64,000 nt of DNA, taken from assembly GCA_001839685.1 (NCBI GenBank), contig MLAK01000635.1, forward strand, positions 23,043-87,042, written 5' to 3'. Of this stretch, positions 1 to 10,286 are shown piece by piece (positions within the stretch are counted from its first letter, which is position 1; every line of letters starts with the position of its first letter). The notes beneath the pieces are model-generated. The model had not been told where the DNA came from and made no database searches. It saw only the letters and a program-made list of their open reading frames with translations. This DNA is from Tritrichomonas foetus. Taxonomy: Eukaryota; Parabasalia; Tritrichomonadida; Tritrichomonadidae. Position numbers and translations under genes: made by a program.

Positions 1-115
1 CGATTTCTTTTGCGAGTCTGGTGACTTCGGTATACAAAAATAGAATGATCTCTTTAGCGGTATCTGTGTTTACTGAAATTTGAAGAAGTTTCTTATTCGC
101 TTCGAGAACTTCCAT
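1..115 (-). CDS. 5' end of a gene running off the left edge
   Basis: An open frame of 38 codons starts with ATG at 115 and continues past the window edge. The visible N-terminus (MEVLEANKKLLQISVNTD then an amphipathic helical stretch) is hydrophilic and has no signal peptide or recognisable motif, so no function can be assigned. It is divergent from the hydrolase gene at 374, with about 260 AT-rich bases between the two starts that must hold both promoters. The assignment rests on the open frame, a higher GC content than the adjacent spacer, and position; the family is unknown. Confidence 0.5.
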   Translation of the reverse strand, partial: MEVLEANKKLLQISVNTDTAKEIILFLYTEVTRLAKEI

Positions 116-373
116 ATTTGTTTTTGATAGGATATTTGGCCTCTAAGGATAAATTTTATCATCATTAGGAAATTTTTTACCATTAATTTCACCAAATTTC
201 AATAAAGTATTGAAATCAACGAATTTTGTTTACTTTATTTTCGTTTTTGATAAACGTAACAAGGATATACCACAAATATTGATTGATTAGGCTTTTCAGT
301 AATTTATCATTTTTCAATACAAGTTTCCATATAAAAATAGAAAAAGTTAAAATATATTTTTATCAACAATTCA

Positions 374-1648
374 ATGGCGCAACTCGCCCAACAAGCAGTC
401 AATGCTATTATTCGTCCACCTCGAAAAGAATATGACGAACTTTCAATTCCCCAATATCTTCAAGGCGAAGACGGCACAAAATTTATTCGCCATCCAATCG
501 GCTTCGTTAATTCACGCAATATCCCCCTCGTTGGTTCTTATTATCATGCTGTCGATGCTCCAGCTACCGGTGGAGGTCCCTGCGTTTTTTATTTGCACGG
601 TAATGCATCAAGTCAATTAGAAGGCCAATTCCTTGTTCCAAACCTTTGTCCGTACGGCATATATGTTTGCTGCTTCGATTTTGCCGGGTGTGGCTGCAGC
701 GGTGGCGACTACGTTTCCCTTGGATATTTCGAAAAACAGGACACAGAATTTTATATCGAGCAAATGCATCAAATATTCAATCTAGGCCCATTCATTTTAT
801 GGGGACGGTCAATGGGCGCAGCCACCGCCCTTCTTGTGAAGCATCCCCTCGTTGTTGGCCGGATCGTCGATTCGGCATTCACATCCGTGCCTGACATGTG
901 CTCAGCCATTGCGCAATCTATGCACCTTCCATCCTTCTTTGTTCCCGCCGTTATTTGGTTCCTCAAAAAGCAGGTTATTCAGCATGCATCATTCGACATT
1001 GAAGAAGTATCACCGATTTCTGTTGAGAATGAAAAGGAGGTGCCTGCAGTGTTCGGTCATGCAGATGAGGATCAGTTCATTCCTTTCGAGCAATGCCGTC
1101 GCCTGTTTGATCATTATAACACAAAAGAAAAGTTTTTGATGACACTCGAGGGCGGACACAACAGTCGCCGCAAGAAAAGCTGGATTAGATTAGGCGTGTC
1201 GTTCATTTTCCAGCAACTGGGAATCGAAGTTGCCGAGTTGCAGATTTCAACATGCAGAAAACTACAGGAATCTGTTTTTCACTTTTCCAGCTTCACTGCA
1301 ATGGTTGAAAAGACTGATGCAAAAGGTGGCGAAACGACTGATCAAATTATCTCTGACTATAGAGATGCAATGGAAAATGAGAAAGAAGAAAGAAGGAGAA
1401 GGAGAAAGAAGCGCCATCACCGCCATCATAGAAAACACAAGAAACACCACAGAAGGCATCATCATAGCAGTGATGAAGATGAGGAGGACGAAAATAATGA
1501 TGAAAAAGAGAAGGAGGAGAGTGAAGGAAGTGAGGAAGCGGAAAATGAAGAAAAAAGTGCGGGGAAAACAGCAACAAATGATGAAGACATGATTCAACTT
1601 TCTTCATCAAGTAACAAAGACAGTAATGAAGATGAAAATGATGAATAA
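374..1648 (+). CDS. Alpha/beta hydrolase (BEM46/ABHD17-like) with a charged tail
   Basis: A 424-residue serine hydrolase of the alpha/beta fold. The oxyanion-strand motif YLHGNASS lies at about residues 74-80, the nucleophile elbow GRSMG puts the Ser at 146, the acid is probably Asp231 in GHADEDQF, and the His is 262 in EGGHNS. The spacing fits the BEM46/ABHD13/ABHD17 group, whose members act as lipases, depalmitoylases or peptidases; the substrate here is unknown. No signal peptide or membrane span is seen. After residue 340 there is an unusual tail: first Arg/Lys/His-rich, then Asp/Glu-rich, probably disordered. ATG at 374 is the first in frame and sits 2 nt after a TCA. It is divergent from the truncated gene at the left edge. 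Confidence 0.85.
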   Translation: MAQLAQQAVNAIIRPPRKEYDELSIPQYLQGEDGTKFIRHPIGFVNSRNIPLVGSYYHAVDAPATGGGPCVFYLHGNASSQLEGQFLVPNLCPYGIYVCCFDFAGCGCSGGDYVSLGYFEKQDTEFYIEQMHQIFNLGPFILWGRSMGAATALLVKHPLVVGRIVDSAFTSVPDMCSAIAQSMHLPSFFVPAVIWFLKKQVIQHASFDIEEVSPISVENEKEVPAVFGHADEDQFIPFEQCRRLFDHYNTKEKFLMTLEGGHNSRRKKSWIRLGVSFIFQQLGIEVAELQISTCRKLQESVFHFSSFTAMVEKTDAKGGETTDQIISDYRDAMENEKEERRRRRKKRHHRHHRKHKKHHRRHHHSSDEDEEDENNDEKEKEESEGSEEAENEEKSAGKTATNDEDMIQLSSSSNKDSNEDENDE

Positions 1649-2004
1649 GAGGGAATATTTTTATGTAAATGTTTGTTTTCATATTGATGCATTCATTCTA
1701 TTTCATAGTTTTTCGTAATAGTGTTGTCATGAATGTGATGAAAAATTGAATGAAAAATAAATTGGTTTAAGGTTTATTAAGTGATGCTTTGATTAGATGA
1801 TGCTTATCAACTTTTAGTGAGATTGTTGAATCTCATAATTTTGCTATTATCAATCCATTTTCAATATTTAAACTCATTTTTAAAATGCCAACGATTAATC
1901 ATACAAAAAAACTTGAACTTTGGTTCCAAAAATATAAATAAATAAAAATTAGACTCAAGTTAGTAATAAATAAATAAAGTTAGCTAAACAATTAGATATA
2001 TTGG
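1649..2004. other. Spacer between convergent genes
   Basis: AT-rich sequence between two convergent genes. Several AATAAA/TAAATAAA runs between 1935 and 1980 could serve 3' end formation on either strand. No gene or repeat was recognised. Confidence 0.5.
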
Positions 2005-3606
2005 CTAAGGTGCTTCTTCATCTTTCTTTCCAAACTCGATTATTGCCTTTTTTTGCGGTTTCTCGATTTTCACACTTTGATGTTTTCTTGCCATTGCAAT
2101 CATTGCTTTTTGTTCAGGATCGAGTGAGGTTGTATGGAATTTTGGTTTTTCAACAGAAATTTGTGGAATCTTCTTGGTTTCCTGTTGCTGTGGTGGAGTA
2201 ATTACAGGCGGTTGGATGATTGGCTGTTGTGCCCCTGGTTGTTGATTAATTAATTGCATTTGCATATTCATCATCTGAATTTGCTGAATTGTTTGGATAT
2301 TCATTCCAGGTGTCATTCCATTCGTCATACCATTATTTACATTTCTGATTCCAGAAATTTGTGAAATATTTTGCATTCCTACCATTCCATTAATTCCCAT
2401 GTTATTTGGCATGTTTTGGGCTCCTTGCATACTTTGCATAGATTGGATTGGTTGAGTGGTATTTGGTGGAGCTTGTGGAGTAATATTTTGAATTCCCGGC
2501 CTTTGCATTGGTACTGGAGCAGTGAGAACGACTGATGTAGAACCACCAGGAAGCATCACTGTTGGTGGTTTATTTTTCACGTCACTGATATTGATATTAT
2601 TTGGATGTTTTTTGATATTCATATTTTGTTTGTTATTGGAATTTGATTTATTATTGTTATAATTATTTGATGCATTATTATTTTTATTGTCATTTGAAGG
2701 TGGGTAATAAACCATAGGATCTCTATTTTTACCTTTCTTCTTATTTCCAGCATTTGCTGAATTATTATTTGTGCGATTGTCTTTGTTTGGTTTTTGTCTG
2801 GATGATCTTTGTAATTCAGCGAGTTGTGCTTTAAGGTGAGAAATTTCTTCTTTCTTCTGGTCAAGAAGGATTTTCTGTTTCTTCACCTTTCCTTCAATTG
2901 CATTTAAACGGTCGTGCTCGCTTCTAAATTTTTCTCTAAAGAAAAGCGTCAAGTTTGTCAGGAGAGTTGGCATTTGTGAAAGTGAGCCAGAATCCTTTGG
3001 AAGCATATCTACTGTAAAGAAGTCTTCAATCTCTTCTTCACTCAGTCTTTTTGGATCCAAAAAATTCATCAAATTATAGCAGTTAGATTTTGGCTCTTTT
3101 TGCAGATTTATAAAGCTGAGAATGAATCGATACAGCTCGTGGTGGTCCCTGACATTGCATTTTTTGTTTTGAAGAATCTGACTCAAAAAATGGGGCGGCA
3201 CAAGAAGAAATTGTGTTTTGTTCAATAATACGTTGATATTTTCGGCCATGGTTGGAATCATGTCTTTCACGGGTACTCTCGAATGAATTTTGTCTAAGAA
3301 CTGAGTCAAAATTTCGTCGACATTATTTTTTTTGTTGAATTCGTCGATTTTCGTAAGAAGTGAGGAAACTTCCCATTCTTCGGCAAGAAGGGTAAGTTCG
3401 TCGACACTTTCGTGCGTGATTTGAGGATTCTTTCCTTGGACAAACGGCAATAATTTTTCGAATGATGAGATTGGAGTTTGACTTTGGATTTTCATGGATT
3501 GCTCGGGATTATAATAATTCGCAAAAACGTTTGAGCTTTTTGAGAAAAGATCTGGATCGACAGAAAACTCAACGTGATTGTAAATAATCACGTAAGAATC
3601 GGTCAT
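2005..3606 (-). CDS. BTB/BACK-like protein with coiled coil and Asn/Gln-rich tail
   Basis: A 533-residue protein starting at the ATG at 3606. The first 230 or so residues look like a divergent BTB/BACK-type adaptor fold: a short strand-rich start (DSYVIIYNHVEFSVD), then alternating helices with the spacing seen in trichomonad BTB-like proteins. Residues about 230-270 form a Lys/Glu/Gln-rich coiled coil. The rest is low complexity: Asn/Lys-rich, then Gln/Met/Pro/Asn-rich. No enzyme motif is visible. An adaptor or scaffold role is inference from architecture. The low-complexity half is likely disordered and fast evolving. A TCACAT Inr-like motif lies at 3638-3643, 35 nt upstream of the start. 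Confidence 0.6.
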   Translation of the reverse strand: MTDSYVIIYNHVEFSVDPDLFSKSSNVFANYYNPEQSMKIQSQTPISSFEKLLPFVQGKNPQITHESVDELTLLAEEWEVSSLLTKIDEFNKKNNVDEILTQFLDKIHSRVPVKDMIPTMAENINVLLNKTQFLLVPPHFLSQILQNKKCNVRDHHELYRFILSFINLQKEPKSNCYNLMNFLDPKRLSEEEIEDFFTVDMLPKDSGSLSQMPTLLTNLTLFFREKFRSEHDRLNAIEGKVKKQKILLDQKKEEISHLKAQLAELQRSSRQKPNKDNRTNNNSANAGNKKKGKNRDPMVYYPPSNDNKNNNASNNYNNNKSNSNNKQNMNIKKHPNNINISDVKNKPPTVMLPGGSTSVVLTAPVPMQRPGIQNITPQAPPNTTQPIQSMQSMQGAQNMPNNMGINGMVGMQNISQISGIRNVNNGMTNGMTPGMNIQTIQQIQMMNMQMQLINQQPGAQQPIIQPPVITPPQQQETKKIPQISVEKPKFHTTSLDPEQKAMIAMARKHQSVKIEKPQKKAIIEFGKKDEEAP

Positions 3607-4010
3607 TCGTTCAATTTCTATTTCGGGAAGAAATGTTATGTGAAAAATTTTGTAGTTGAGTAATCGAAAAGTAATTTATTGTGAATTTTTGGACCATTTA
3701 TGCATTGAATTACTGCTTAAATCACAAACGAATCCGCTTTTCAATGATATTGCATATGTTTTAATGATGTTGAATTTGTACCTGTATAAGAAGTAGTAAA
3801 AGTGAAATTGTAAAAGGAGAATAGTTGATGTTAATTTTTCTCTGATTTAGATTTCTTTTAAAATCACAATCAATAATTTATTTATTTTTTTAATATCTAT
3901 GCCTTCTCTTCTTAGGATGGTCAGAGCAGGAGTCTGGAATTTTTGAATAGAAATCAAGATATTTCCATATTGGAACAACTCATTCTTAAAAAAAATTAGA
4001 AACTTGATTT
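3607..4010. other. AT-rich spacer upstream of the BTB-like gene
   Basis: The proximal part should contain the promoter of the minus-strand BTB-like gene. I see no gene. The distal end runs into the transposase-like relic. Confidence 0.4.
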
Positions 4011-4215
4011 GTGCTCACATATGAATACAAATCGCATATGCAAACCGTTGGTGAGGATTTACTCAAAAAGGGAAGAACCGTATTAGCGAATAGGAAATAC
4101 ACATCGTGATTATTGCGAAACAGCCATCTCGCTAATGGTATATTCATACACCTTTTACAATCGTTTCTAATCGGCAACATACACGAATATACTTCGGATG
4201 TCGCGACAGAATGCA
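4011..4215 (+). pseudogene. Degenerate transposase fragment, piggyBac (DDE_Tnp_1_7)-like
   Basis: The plus strand opens from 4011 for 32 codons and includes GEDLLKKGRTVLANRKYTS, which resembles the piggyBac region where a Gly-Arg-Thr strand precedes the catalytic Asp and the Tyr-Thr-Ser signature. A TGA at 4107 ends this frame; shifting by one base gives VIIAKQPS, and further on TIVSNRQHTR recalls the family's thr-x-arg-x-asn-arg segment. The catalytic Asp position reads Ala, so it would be inactive. The patch is visibly richer in CG dinucleotides than the flanks. Identification is by eye from a short stretch; another DDE family, or chance, is possible. Confidence 0.4.
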
Positions 4216-4745
4216 ATAAAGTAGATTGATATCAGACAGAATGAAAAATGAAATAATCAAACATTCAGGAAATGAAATCAGGTCAGTGAATCTAATCAAA
4301 AGTGATGAGATTATATATAATAATTAAAATAAGAATGCAGTGGAAAGAAATATAATGTTCAAAAATGAATGAATTTGAGATGAGGCAATGTTACAAAAGT
4401 TGCTGATGAAATTTTTGAAAAATGGAGAATGACATCATTACTATTATATATTTGATGATTACATTCAACAAACTTATCATCTTGTCATTTGGAGTTGCTG
4501 TATAAGGAAGCATATTCATTCTTTCGACTGTTAAAGTATTTAATATCGTTGTTATATTCTATATTTTATGATTAATTTTGCATTTATTGAAATGGTAATA
4601 ATTAATTTCTGTAGAGCTGCAAACAATAAATGGCTTCTGTTGAACAATGTCTAAAATAATCTAATGCTAAATAAAAAGATTTTTGGAAAATTTAAGAAAT
4701 AAAATACAGTACCTTTTAAATAATTTTAATAAAATGATAAACAAA
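4216..4745. other. AT-rich spacer downstream of the kinesin gene
   Basis: No open frame of note. Poly-A signal-like AATAAA and TAAATAAAA words near 4625-4735 may belong to the minus-strand kinesin transcript. Confidence 0.4.
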
Positions 4746-7700
4746 CTAGAGAGAGTATAAAATGAACTGGCAGAAATAGACAAGTAAAGCTAACAAGCAT
4801 AAAAAGCTTGAAATATTATCTCTGAAATAAACAAAAGAAAATGATTCCCTATTAAGAGATACAGATTCCATGTTCGTTGAAATGCAGATTTCTGCTTCGC
4901 TGTCATTTAAGCACTCCGTAGCCATGCTCATTTGAAGATATTGTTCTGGTTCAAATCGAACTTTTGTTTGTGTAGAAATTGTCGATTTGTTGTTGTCTTT
5001 TCTTGTTGAAGATATGTTTGGTAGCGAATCTAATTCGCTTACTTCACACGAAGCTTCATAAGAAAGAAAGTTTTCAAGTGAAAGTTTCTTCTTTGGTTTC
5101 ATAAGTTTACTTGTGATATAATTTTTCTTGTCAACTATACCACTTTGTTGTACTCGCTGCATGATAGCCTGTTGTAGTTCAAAATGATTTGTTAATCTTG
5201 CTGGTTTGGCTTGAAGTGGCTGTCTTACATTCATTACAGTCGCATTTGATTCCAAATGATTTGTGAATCCTTTATTTTCTAATTTTGAAGTATTATTCGA
5301 AAAGATTTTCGTCAAATCTTCATCGTTTTCTGATGAAATTCTTCTTTTGATTTGACTTTTAAGCATTGCATATCTTACATCACAATTAGAGGAATTTGTG
5401 TTTTCATTCCTTATTTCTGGGCCAGTTAACAATTTTGTCTTCTTTGTTGTTAAATCATATTTTTCATTTTCAATGTTATGTGCCAGTAGCTGTTGTTGAA
5501 GAGATTTAGTTGGATATGAAACTTCTTGTATTCTATTATAATTCTTTTCGAGATTATATGAATTTTCATGATTATTAGGAGTAGAAGATGTAACCATGAT
5601 ATTGCTGTTGTTGTTGTTATTGTGTAACCTCAAAACCTTATTTTGCTGAATTAATATTTCTTTTTCTTTTTCAATAGTTTCTTTTTCTTTTGTTAATTTC
5701 TCAATTTCACTTTTTTGAGATTCGATTTGATCACCAAGTCTAATTAATAAAGAATCTTTTTGCTCCATTCTAGTTTTCATTGATGATAAGTTTAAATTGT
5801 TTCCTTTTATTTGCGCATCTTTGCTTGTCATTATATTTTTAAGAGATTCAATTTCTTCTTTAAGTTGAGTGATTTCAGATGTTTGAGAAATTGATGCGCT
5901 ACTGTTTTGCTCAATGAGCGAGTTTTGGAATTCTTTGACTTTTTGAATGAGAATATTATTTTCTTTCTTTAAGATAATGTTTGCTTCATTAGCTTGTACC
6001 AATTCATTTTTTAGATGTTCTATTTTTTTGTTTTTCTCATTTTCATCATCTTGTTGAATTGATTCTTGGGTTGTTAGTTCATTCTTTAATTGATGAATTT
6101 GATGATTCATTTCATTATGTTCTTTTTGAAGCTGATAAATCATTTCATCCTTTTCTTTTAAAGCTTCCTTCAAATCTTGAATTACTTTTTCATATTCTGT
6201 TATTTTTTCGTGGAAATTTTCACCTTCATTCTCTATTTTCAATTCATTTTCTTTGATTTCTATTTTTTCTGAACTACGATTTTCGATTCGATTTAATTGT
6301 TCATGTGATTTATCAATCTGGTTATTTTTGTGATTTGTGATTTCGAAATCATTTTCTTCAGGAACAAAAGAAAACAAATTGGTCTTCTTTTTCTTCTTTG
6401 GAAGAACAATTGGGCTTACTGAAGCAGAAACATTATTGTTAAGCTCGATTGTAGTTTCAGCATTAATTTCTTTGGAAGGACTTATCAATAATTCTTTTTT
6501 CCTTTTTGGCGCCTTCTTAGGTAAAACTGGAATTTTTTCTGAGAAAATATCATCGGAACCTTCTGAGGAATAATCGGAACCTTCTGAGGAATAATCAACT
6601 TCATCATTTGAATTTTGATGATTATATTGATTAGATCTATTATCAAAATCAACTTCTTTATTCATTATTTCAGCATCATCATACAATGCATGTCCAATGT
6701 TATCATAATCTTCACCGATATCTTTATCAATTTCATCTTCAATTTCTTCATCATCCAATCTATTGCACTTTTCTTCAAGTAAATAAAATGAATCATTATT
6801 ATCTAAACATTCTTTCCTTTGTTTTTGGGTCATTGTTATATATCTTGTTGTATCGAATTGACTTGTATCCAAATTCTCAAAAGTTTGTTCATCTTTATCA
6901 TTAATTATCCCACGAAGCATTTCAACTTCTTTTTCTAATTCTTTAATGCGAGCTTCTTTTGTCATGCATTTATTAATTTTTGGTTCATTCTTAATTTTCA
7001 TTGCTTTTTGTGCAAATCTTAAAGTTGTTTCACTTGTTGATTTTTGTGAAGCTTCACTATTTATTGCACAAATAATTGCAGTATGAGCACATCCACCAAT
7101 TGAATCTCTTAAATAATAAGTCAAAAGTGAATCACGATAAGATACAACAGTTTTGTTCTTTTGAAGTGCATCAATTAATTTAGAAAGTGCTAATAAAGAT
7201 TTATTAATATTTGATGCCTCAAGTTGACGACTTCCTTCTGCGTTTGTATTCTTTTGGCATTCACTTCCAGCTAAATCAACGAGATTCAAAACCGATTTAT
7301 AAATTACACCCCTTTCACCACGTGGTTGTGATTCTAAAACAATTCTAACAATAGCATGTGATCTGCTACTGTGATCATTCATTGAAGTTGCGCCAGTTGA
7401 GCGGTTAACTTCAGCAGCCTGAATTGTTTCAAAAACCATTTGTGCAGATGTTGCAGTTTTACTAGTTAATTGTTTTTCATTATGATTTGGCTGTAAAAGA
7501 TCGCGAATTTTTTCATTGTATATTTCGAAATATGAAAAAGACACTTTATATACGTTTGCTTGATTTTGGAAAAGACAATTAAAAATGTGTTCAACGGCAA
7601 GTGGAATAATTCCTGGAAAATCGTCATTTCCCATCATCGTTTTAAATGTCTTTCCTGATCCAGTTGATCCATATGCGAAAATTGTTCCATTTGCGCCGTT

Positions 7701-7901
7701 AACAAAGCTTTGAATAACATTGCCGGCCATACTATCGTAAATTTCAATTGTTTGGGCTTCTGGCGGAAATACATGATTGAATGTGAAAACTGTGCCGCCA
7801 TTTTCGGTTGTAATGGTGTTGTTTTCTTCGTCTATGTCCCATATTTGGTCTTCATTAAAGGCTGGCTTAACTCGAATCCCAACCTGAATTGAAGAAATCA
7901 T
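4746..7901 (-). CDS. N-terminal motor kinesin with long coiled coil and hydrophobic C-terminus
   Basis: A 1051-residue kinesin. The open frame begins one codon earlier at TTG; I take the ATG at 7901. The motor occupies about residues 5-305: P-loop GSTGSGKT at 78-85, switch I NDHSSRSH ending at 182, switch II DLAGSE at 209-214 and YRDSLLTYYLRDSIGG near 255-270. A helical neck starts near 318, followed by an acidic region and heptad-rich coiled coil (about 560-790), then a charged disordered part. An N-terminal motor usually implies plus-end-directed movement; the subfamily is unclear, with features of kinesin-7. A 21-nt unit encoding DYSSEGS is duplicated at 6553-6594. The final 20 residues are strongly hydrophobic (LCLLALLVYFCQFILYSL), unusual for a kinesin and possibly a tail anchor. 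Confidence 0.93.
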   Translation of the reverse strand: MISSIQVGIRVKPAFNEDQIWDIDEENNTITTENGGTVFTFNHVFPPEAQTIEIYDSMAGNVIQSFVNGANGTIFAYGSTGSGKTFKTMMGNDDFPGIIPLAVEHIFNCLFQNQANVYKVSFSYFEIYNEKIRDLLQPNHNEKQLTSKTATSAQMVFETIQAAEVNRSTGATSMNDHSSRSHAIVRIVLESQPRGERGVIYKSVLNLVDLAGSECQKNTNAEGSRQLEASNINKSLLALSKLIDALQKNKTVVSYRDSLLTYYLRDSIGGCAHTAIICAINSEASQKSTSETTLRFAQKAMKIKNEPKINKCMTKEARIKELEKEVEMLRGIINDKDEQTFENLDTSQFDTTRYITMTQKQRKECLDNNDSFYLLEEKCNRLDDEEIEDEIDKDIGEDYDNIGHALYDDAEIMNKEVDFDNRSNQYNHQNSNDEVDYSSEGSDYSSEGSDDIFSEKIPVLPKKAPKRKKELLISPSKEINAETTIELNNNVSASVSPIVLPKKKKKTNLFSFVPEENDFEITNHKNNQIDKSHEQLNRIENRSSEKIEIKENELKIENEGENFHEKITEYEKVIQDLKEALKEKDEMIYQLQKEHNEMNHQIHQLKNELTTQESIQQDDENEKNKKIEHLKNELVQANEANIILKKENNILIQKVKEFQNSLIEQNSSASISQTSEITQLKEEIESLKNIMTSKDAQIKGNNLNLSSMKTRMEQKDSLLIRLGDQIESQKSEIEKLTKEKETIEKEKEILIQQNKVLRLHNNNNNSNIMVTSSTPNNHENSYNLEKNYNRIQEVSYPTKSLQQQLLAHNIENEKYDLTTKKTKLLTGPEIRNENTNSSNCDVRYAMLKSQIKRRISSENDEDLTKIFSNNTSKLENKGFTNHLESNATVMNVRQPLQAKPARLTNHFELQQAIMQRVQQSGIVDKKNYITSKLMKPKKKLSLENFLSYEASCEVSELDSLPNISSTRKDNNKSTISTQTKVRFEPEQYLQMSMATECLNDSEAEICISTNMESVSLNRESFSFVYFRDNISSFLCLLALLVYFCQFILYSL
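6553..6594 (-). repeat. Two tandem 21-nt units inside the kinesin gene
   Basis: Two direct copies of a 21-nt unit encode DYSSEGS twice in the acidic region after the neck. The copies look identical, which suggests a recent slippage duplication. Confidence 0.8.
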
Positions 7902-9174
7902 CAAAATTTTGTATTTCTAAACGTATCTGATATTTTCATTTTGGATTTTTTCGGCCAAATATAGGATTTTTATAGTAAATTCTGGGCAAGAAATAATGTT
8001 TGTATAATAGATAATCCTAATAACTAATATAAAAAAATTATTGTTCATAAAAATGAAAATTCTTATATTATTTATAGGAATTGCTGAATCTAAGTCAGAA
8101 GATTATAAAATAAACTGTTAACATGAAAAAATTTTTCATCTGCTTTTATAATCTTAAAAATCATTCATGAAAAATTTCATATTTTGTATTTTCAATAAAA
8201 AGTATAAACAAAAAACAATTTTGGTGGATAACGCTAAAAATTATGATCTTTATTAATACTAGTGCGATGAATATCATATACTTTTATATCCAACAAAACA
8301 ATAATTGACAATAATGTGGTTACATTTTCCGACTTTTGATTGATGAAAGAAAATTGATGTCTACAAAAGCCACCCTAGTGGGATGTATTTTTAATCAAAT
8401 TAAAAAATAATAAAAAAAAAAATAAAGAGATCATAAAATGTGATTAATTTTATTGAAGAAAAAAAAAATGTTAAAAAATCAAAAAACAAAAGAGAAATGA
8501 ATAGGCTGAACTTCTGATTGATAAAAGATGAAGCTTTGTTCCTTTAATTTTGCAATCTGTGTGTTAGAAATTTACGAAATTTTTTATTCCTCAGATAAAA
8601 CGAATCATCTTTATCAGAACAGGTCCGTAGTTATCATCAGAGGAAAAAAATGAACATACGTTGTCAATATTTTTGGTTCAGTCGAAACAAAAACAACGAG
8701 AGTGTGAAAATCGAAATGGCTGATCAAACCGTTTTCCTTCAATTCAAATTTTAATGAAATTCAGTTAACAATTTAAATATTAACTCTCTAAAAGAAAGAA
8801 AGGCCATTTAAGTAAACAAAAACTGATAAGAGTTATCAATTATTGCATATCACTTTTTTGCTGACATAAGTAAGATAAACATCTAAATGTTTTGGAGTGA
8901 CATCTACATTGATAGATTAAGTATTTTAATATTTATTTGGCAAAAAATCCTTGATAAAAATTCGCATCAATAGTCGCATATAAGAATAATAATAGTTCGA
9001 GTAGATTTTCTTCAAAACCAAAATTTGTTTTGTTTATAAAAAGAATATTTTATTTAATGATTGATAAAATCAGATAATTAATTAGGATTTTTCATAATAA
9101 AATTTATGATATCTTCCCTTTGCCAATAACGTTTTTAAGCAGCAAAAAAAAAAAAATTGATTTTAAAACATTTC
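7902..9174. other. Long AT-rich spacer
   Basis: Contains homopolymeric A runs near 8411-8421 and 9147-9156 and no open frame I would call. The part next to 7901 should hold the kinesin promoter. I recognise no RNA gene. Confidence 0.4.
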
Positions 9175-9600
9175 TAAATAATGAATAGCTTTGGGAATAT
9201 TTGGATATTTACTTTTGGTAATGTAAGTCCAAATATTATTGAGAAATATGATCATTTTGATTGACTGCAAGTTCAAAATAATGTACAGATTTTGAAATAT
9301 CTGGAGGAGTATATTTAGCTTCATAGTTTAATCTCCATAAATTGTATAGTTCTGGAAAATCATTTTATTTTACAGCAAGTTCTAAATAATAAATCGCTTT
9401 TGAAATATTTCGCCGAAAAAATTGAAGAAAACAATCAAATTATTGGGAATTTCTATCTATTTCAGATGGTGTAAATTGCATTAATTGATAAGTAATGTCT
9501 TCAATCATATTTTTTCATTTGGATTTTCCTTCAGACATTGTTGTATAATTTGAGAAAGAATATCTAATTGTGAGAACTCCTTCATATTTGGGAAAACTAA
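9175..9600 (-). pseudogene. Relic of a TKL-type kinase / Sel1-repeat protein
   Basis: Reading the minus strand from 9600, one frame gives LDILSQIIQQCLKENPNEK, a good match to kinase subdomain XI (the ... CxxxNPxxRP stretch). A one-base shift continues with EDITYQLMQFTPSEIDRN, like the post-kinase segment. After stops, two Sel1-like units follow: SKAIYYLELAVK, and PELYNLWRLNYEAKY with DISKSVHYFELAVNQND. Stops and frameshifts interrupt every part, and only the C-lobe end and about three repeats remain. Kinase-Sel1 fusions are a large family in trichomonads (general knowledge), so this is read as a decayed copy. The region 9601-9910 upstream also has short protein-like frames that I cannot place. 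Confidence 0.65.
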
Positions 9601-10286
9601 TTTTATTTTTTGAAAAACCTGTGAATTTTGTCATTGGTGATTTTTTAGAATTTTTTCTCTACATTATTAAAATAAGACTTTTTCGATGACTTATCTTCAT
9701 CTGAAAACAATTTTTGTAAGTAATCCTAATATATAAATGTGGAAAAATTAACTATTATGGTAAACCTTCGTTATTAAATCCATTGGATTTTGCTCCATTT
9801 TATTTTTCAGCAGATGCATAAAGAGCTTCATAAAACATGCTCAGTTTGATTAAACTATTTTTCTGTTTAAGTATTAAATGACTCTTTAAATTTACAAAAA
9901 CTGAGAAAAAAACATTGTAGAATGTGCTTTTATTGATTTATTTATACAAAGACATTTTTTCATTTAAAAATATGAATTATTCCTTTTCATTGTTCAGGTT
10001 AATTATTCAAAAATATGAGGGATATTGTGAGTTCCAATTTCAACAAATGAAAAAACATATCCACAATAAAATGCAACAACACTTTATTTGTTTTGATCAT
10101 GGTTCTTCTTTTTATATCAGGATTTGACCTGAAGCATCAATAAGAGCATAATATGAAAATCTAATGAATACTATTCATTCTTTCATTTATAATGATTCTT
10201 TATATATTAAAAAAATTATAGATTTTCAATATCAATATTTAGATGAGATTTTTTTCTAAAAGGTTTTAGAAACCAAAAGGGTTCAT
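9601..10286. other. AT-rich spacer, possible upstream part of the kinase relic
   Basis: Short protein-like minus-strand stretches (for example MFYEALYASAEK near 9810-9845) may be more of the decayed kinase/Sel1 gene. A 67-codon plus-strand frame at 9924 has low-complexity composition and is not called. Confidence 0.35.

Noticed and set aside
3986..4216. 76-codon minus-strand frame
   Set aside because: Begins at TTG; the opposite strand gives a better explanation (transposase-like relic).
9924..10127. 67-codon plus-strand frame
   Set aside because: Low-complexity composition with no motif; lies in a spacer with minus-strand relics.
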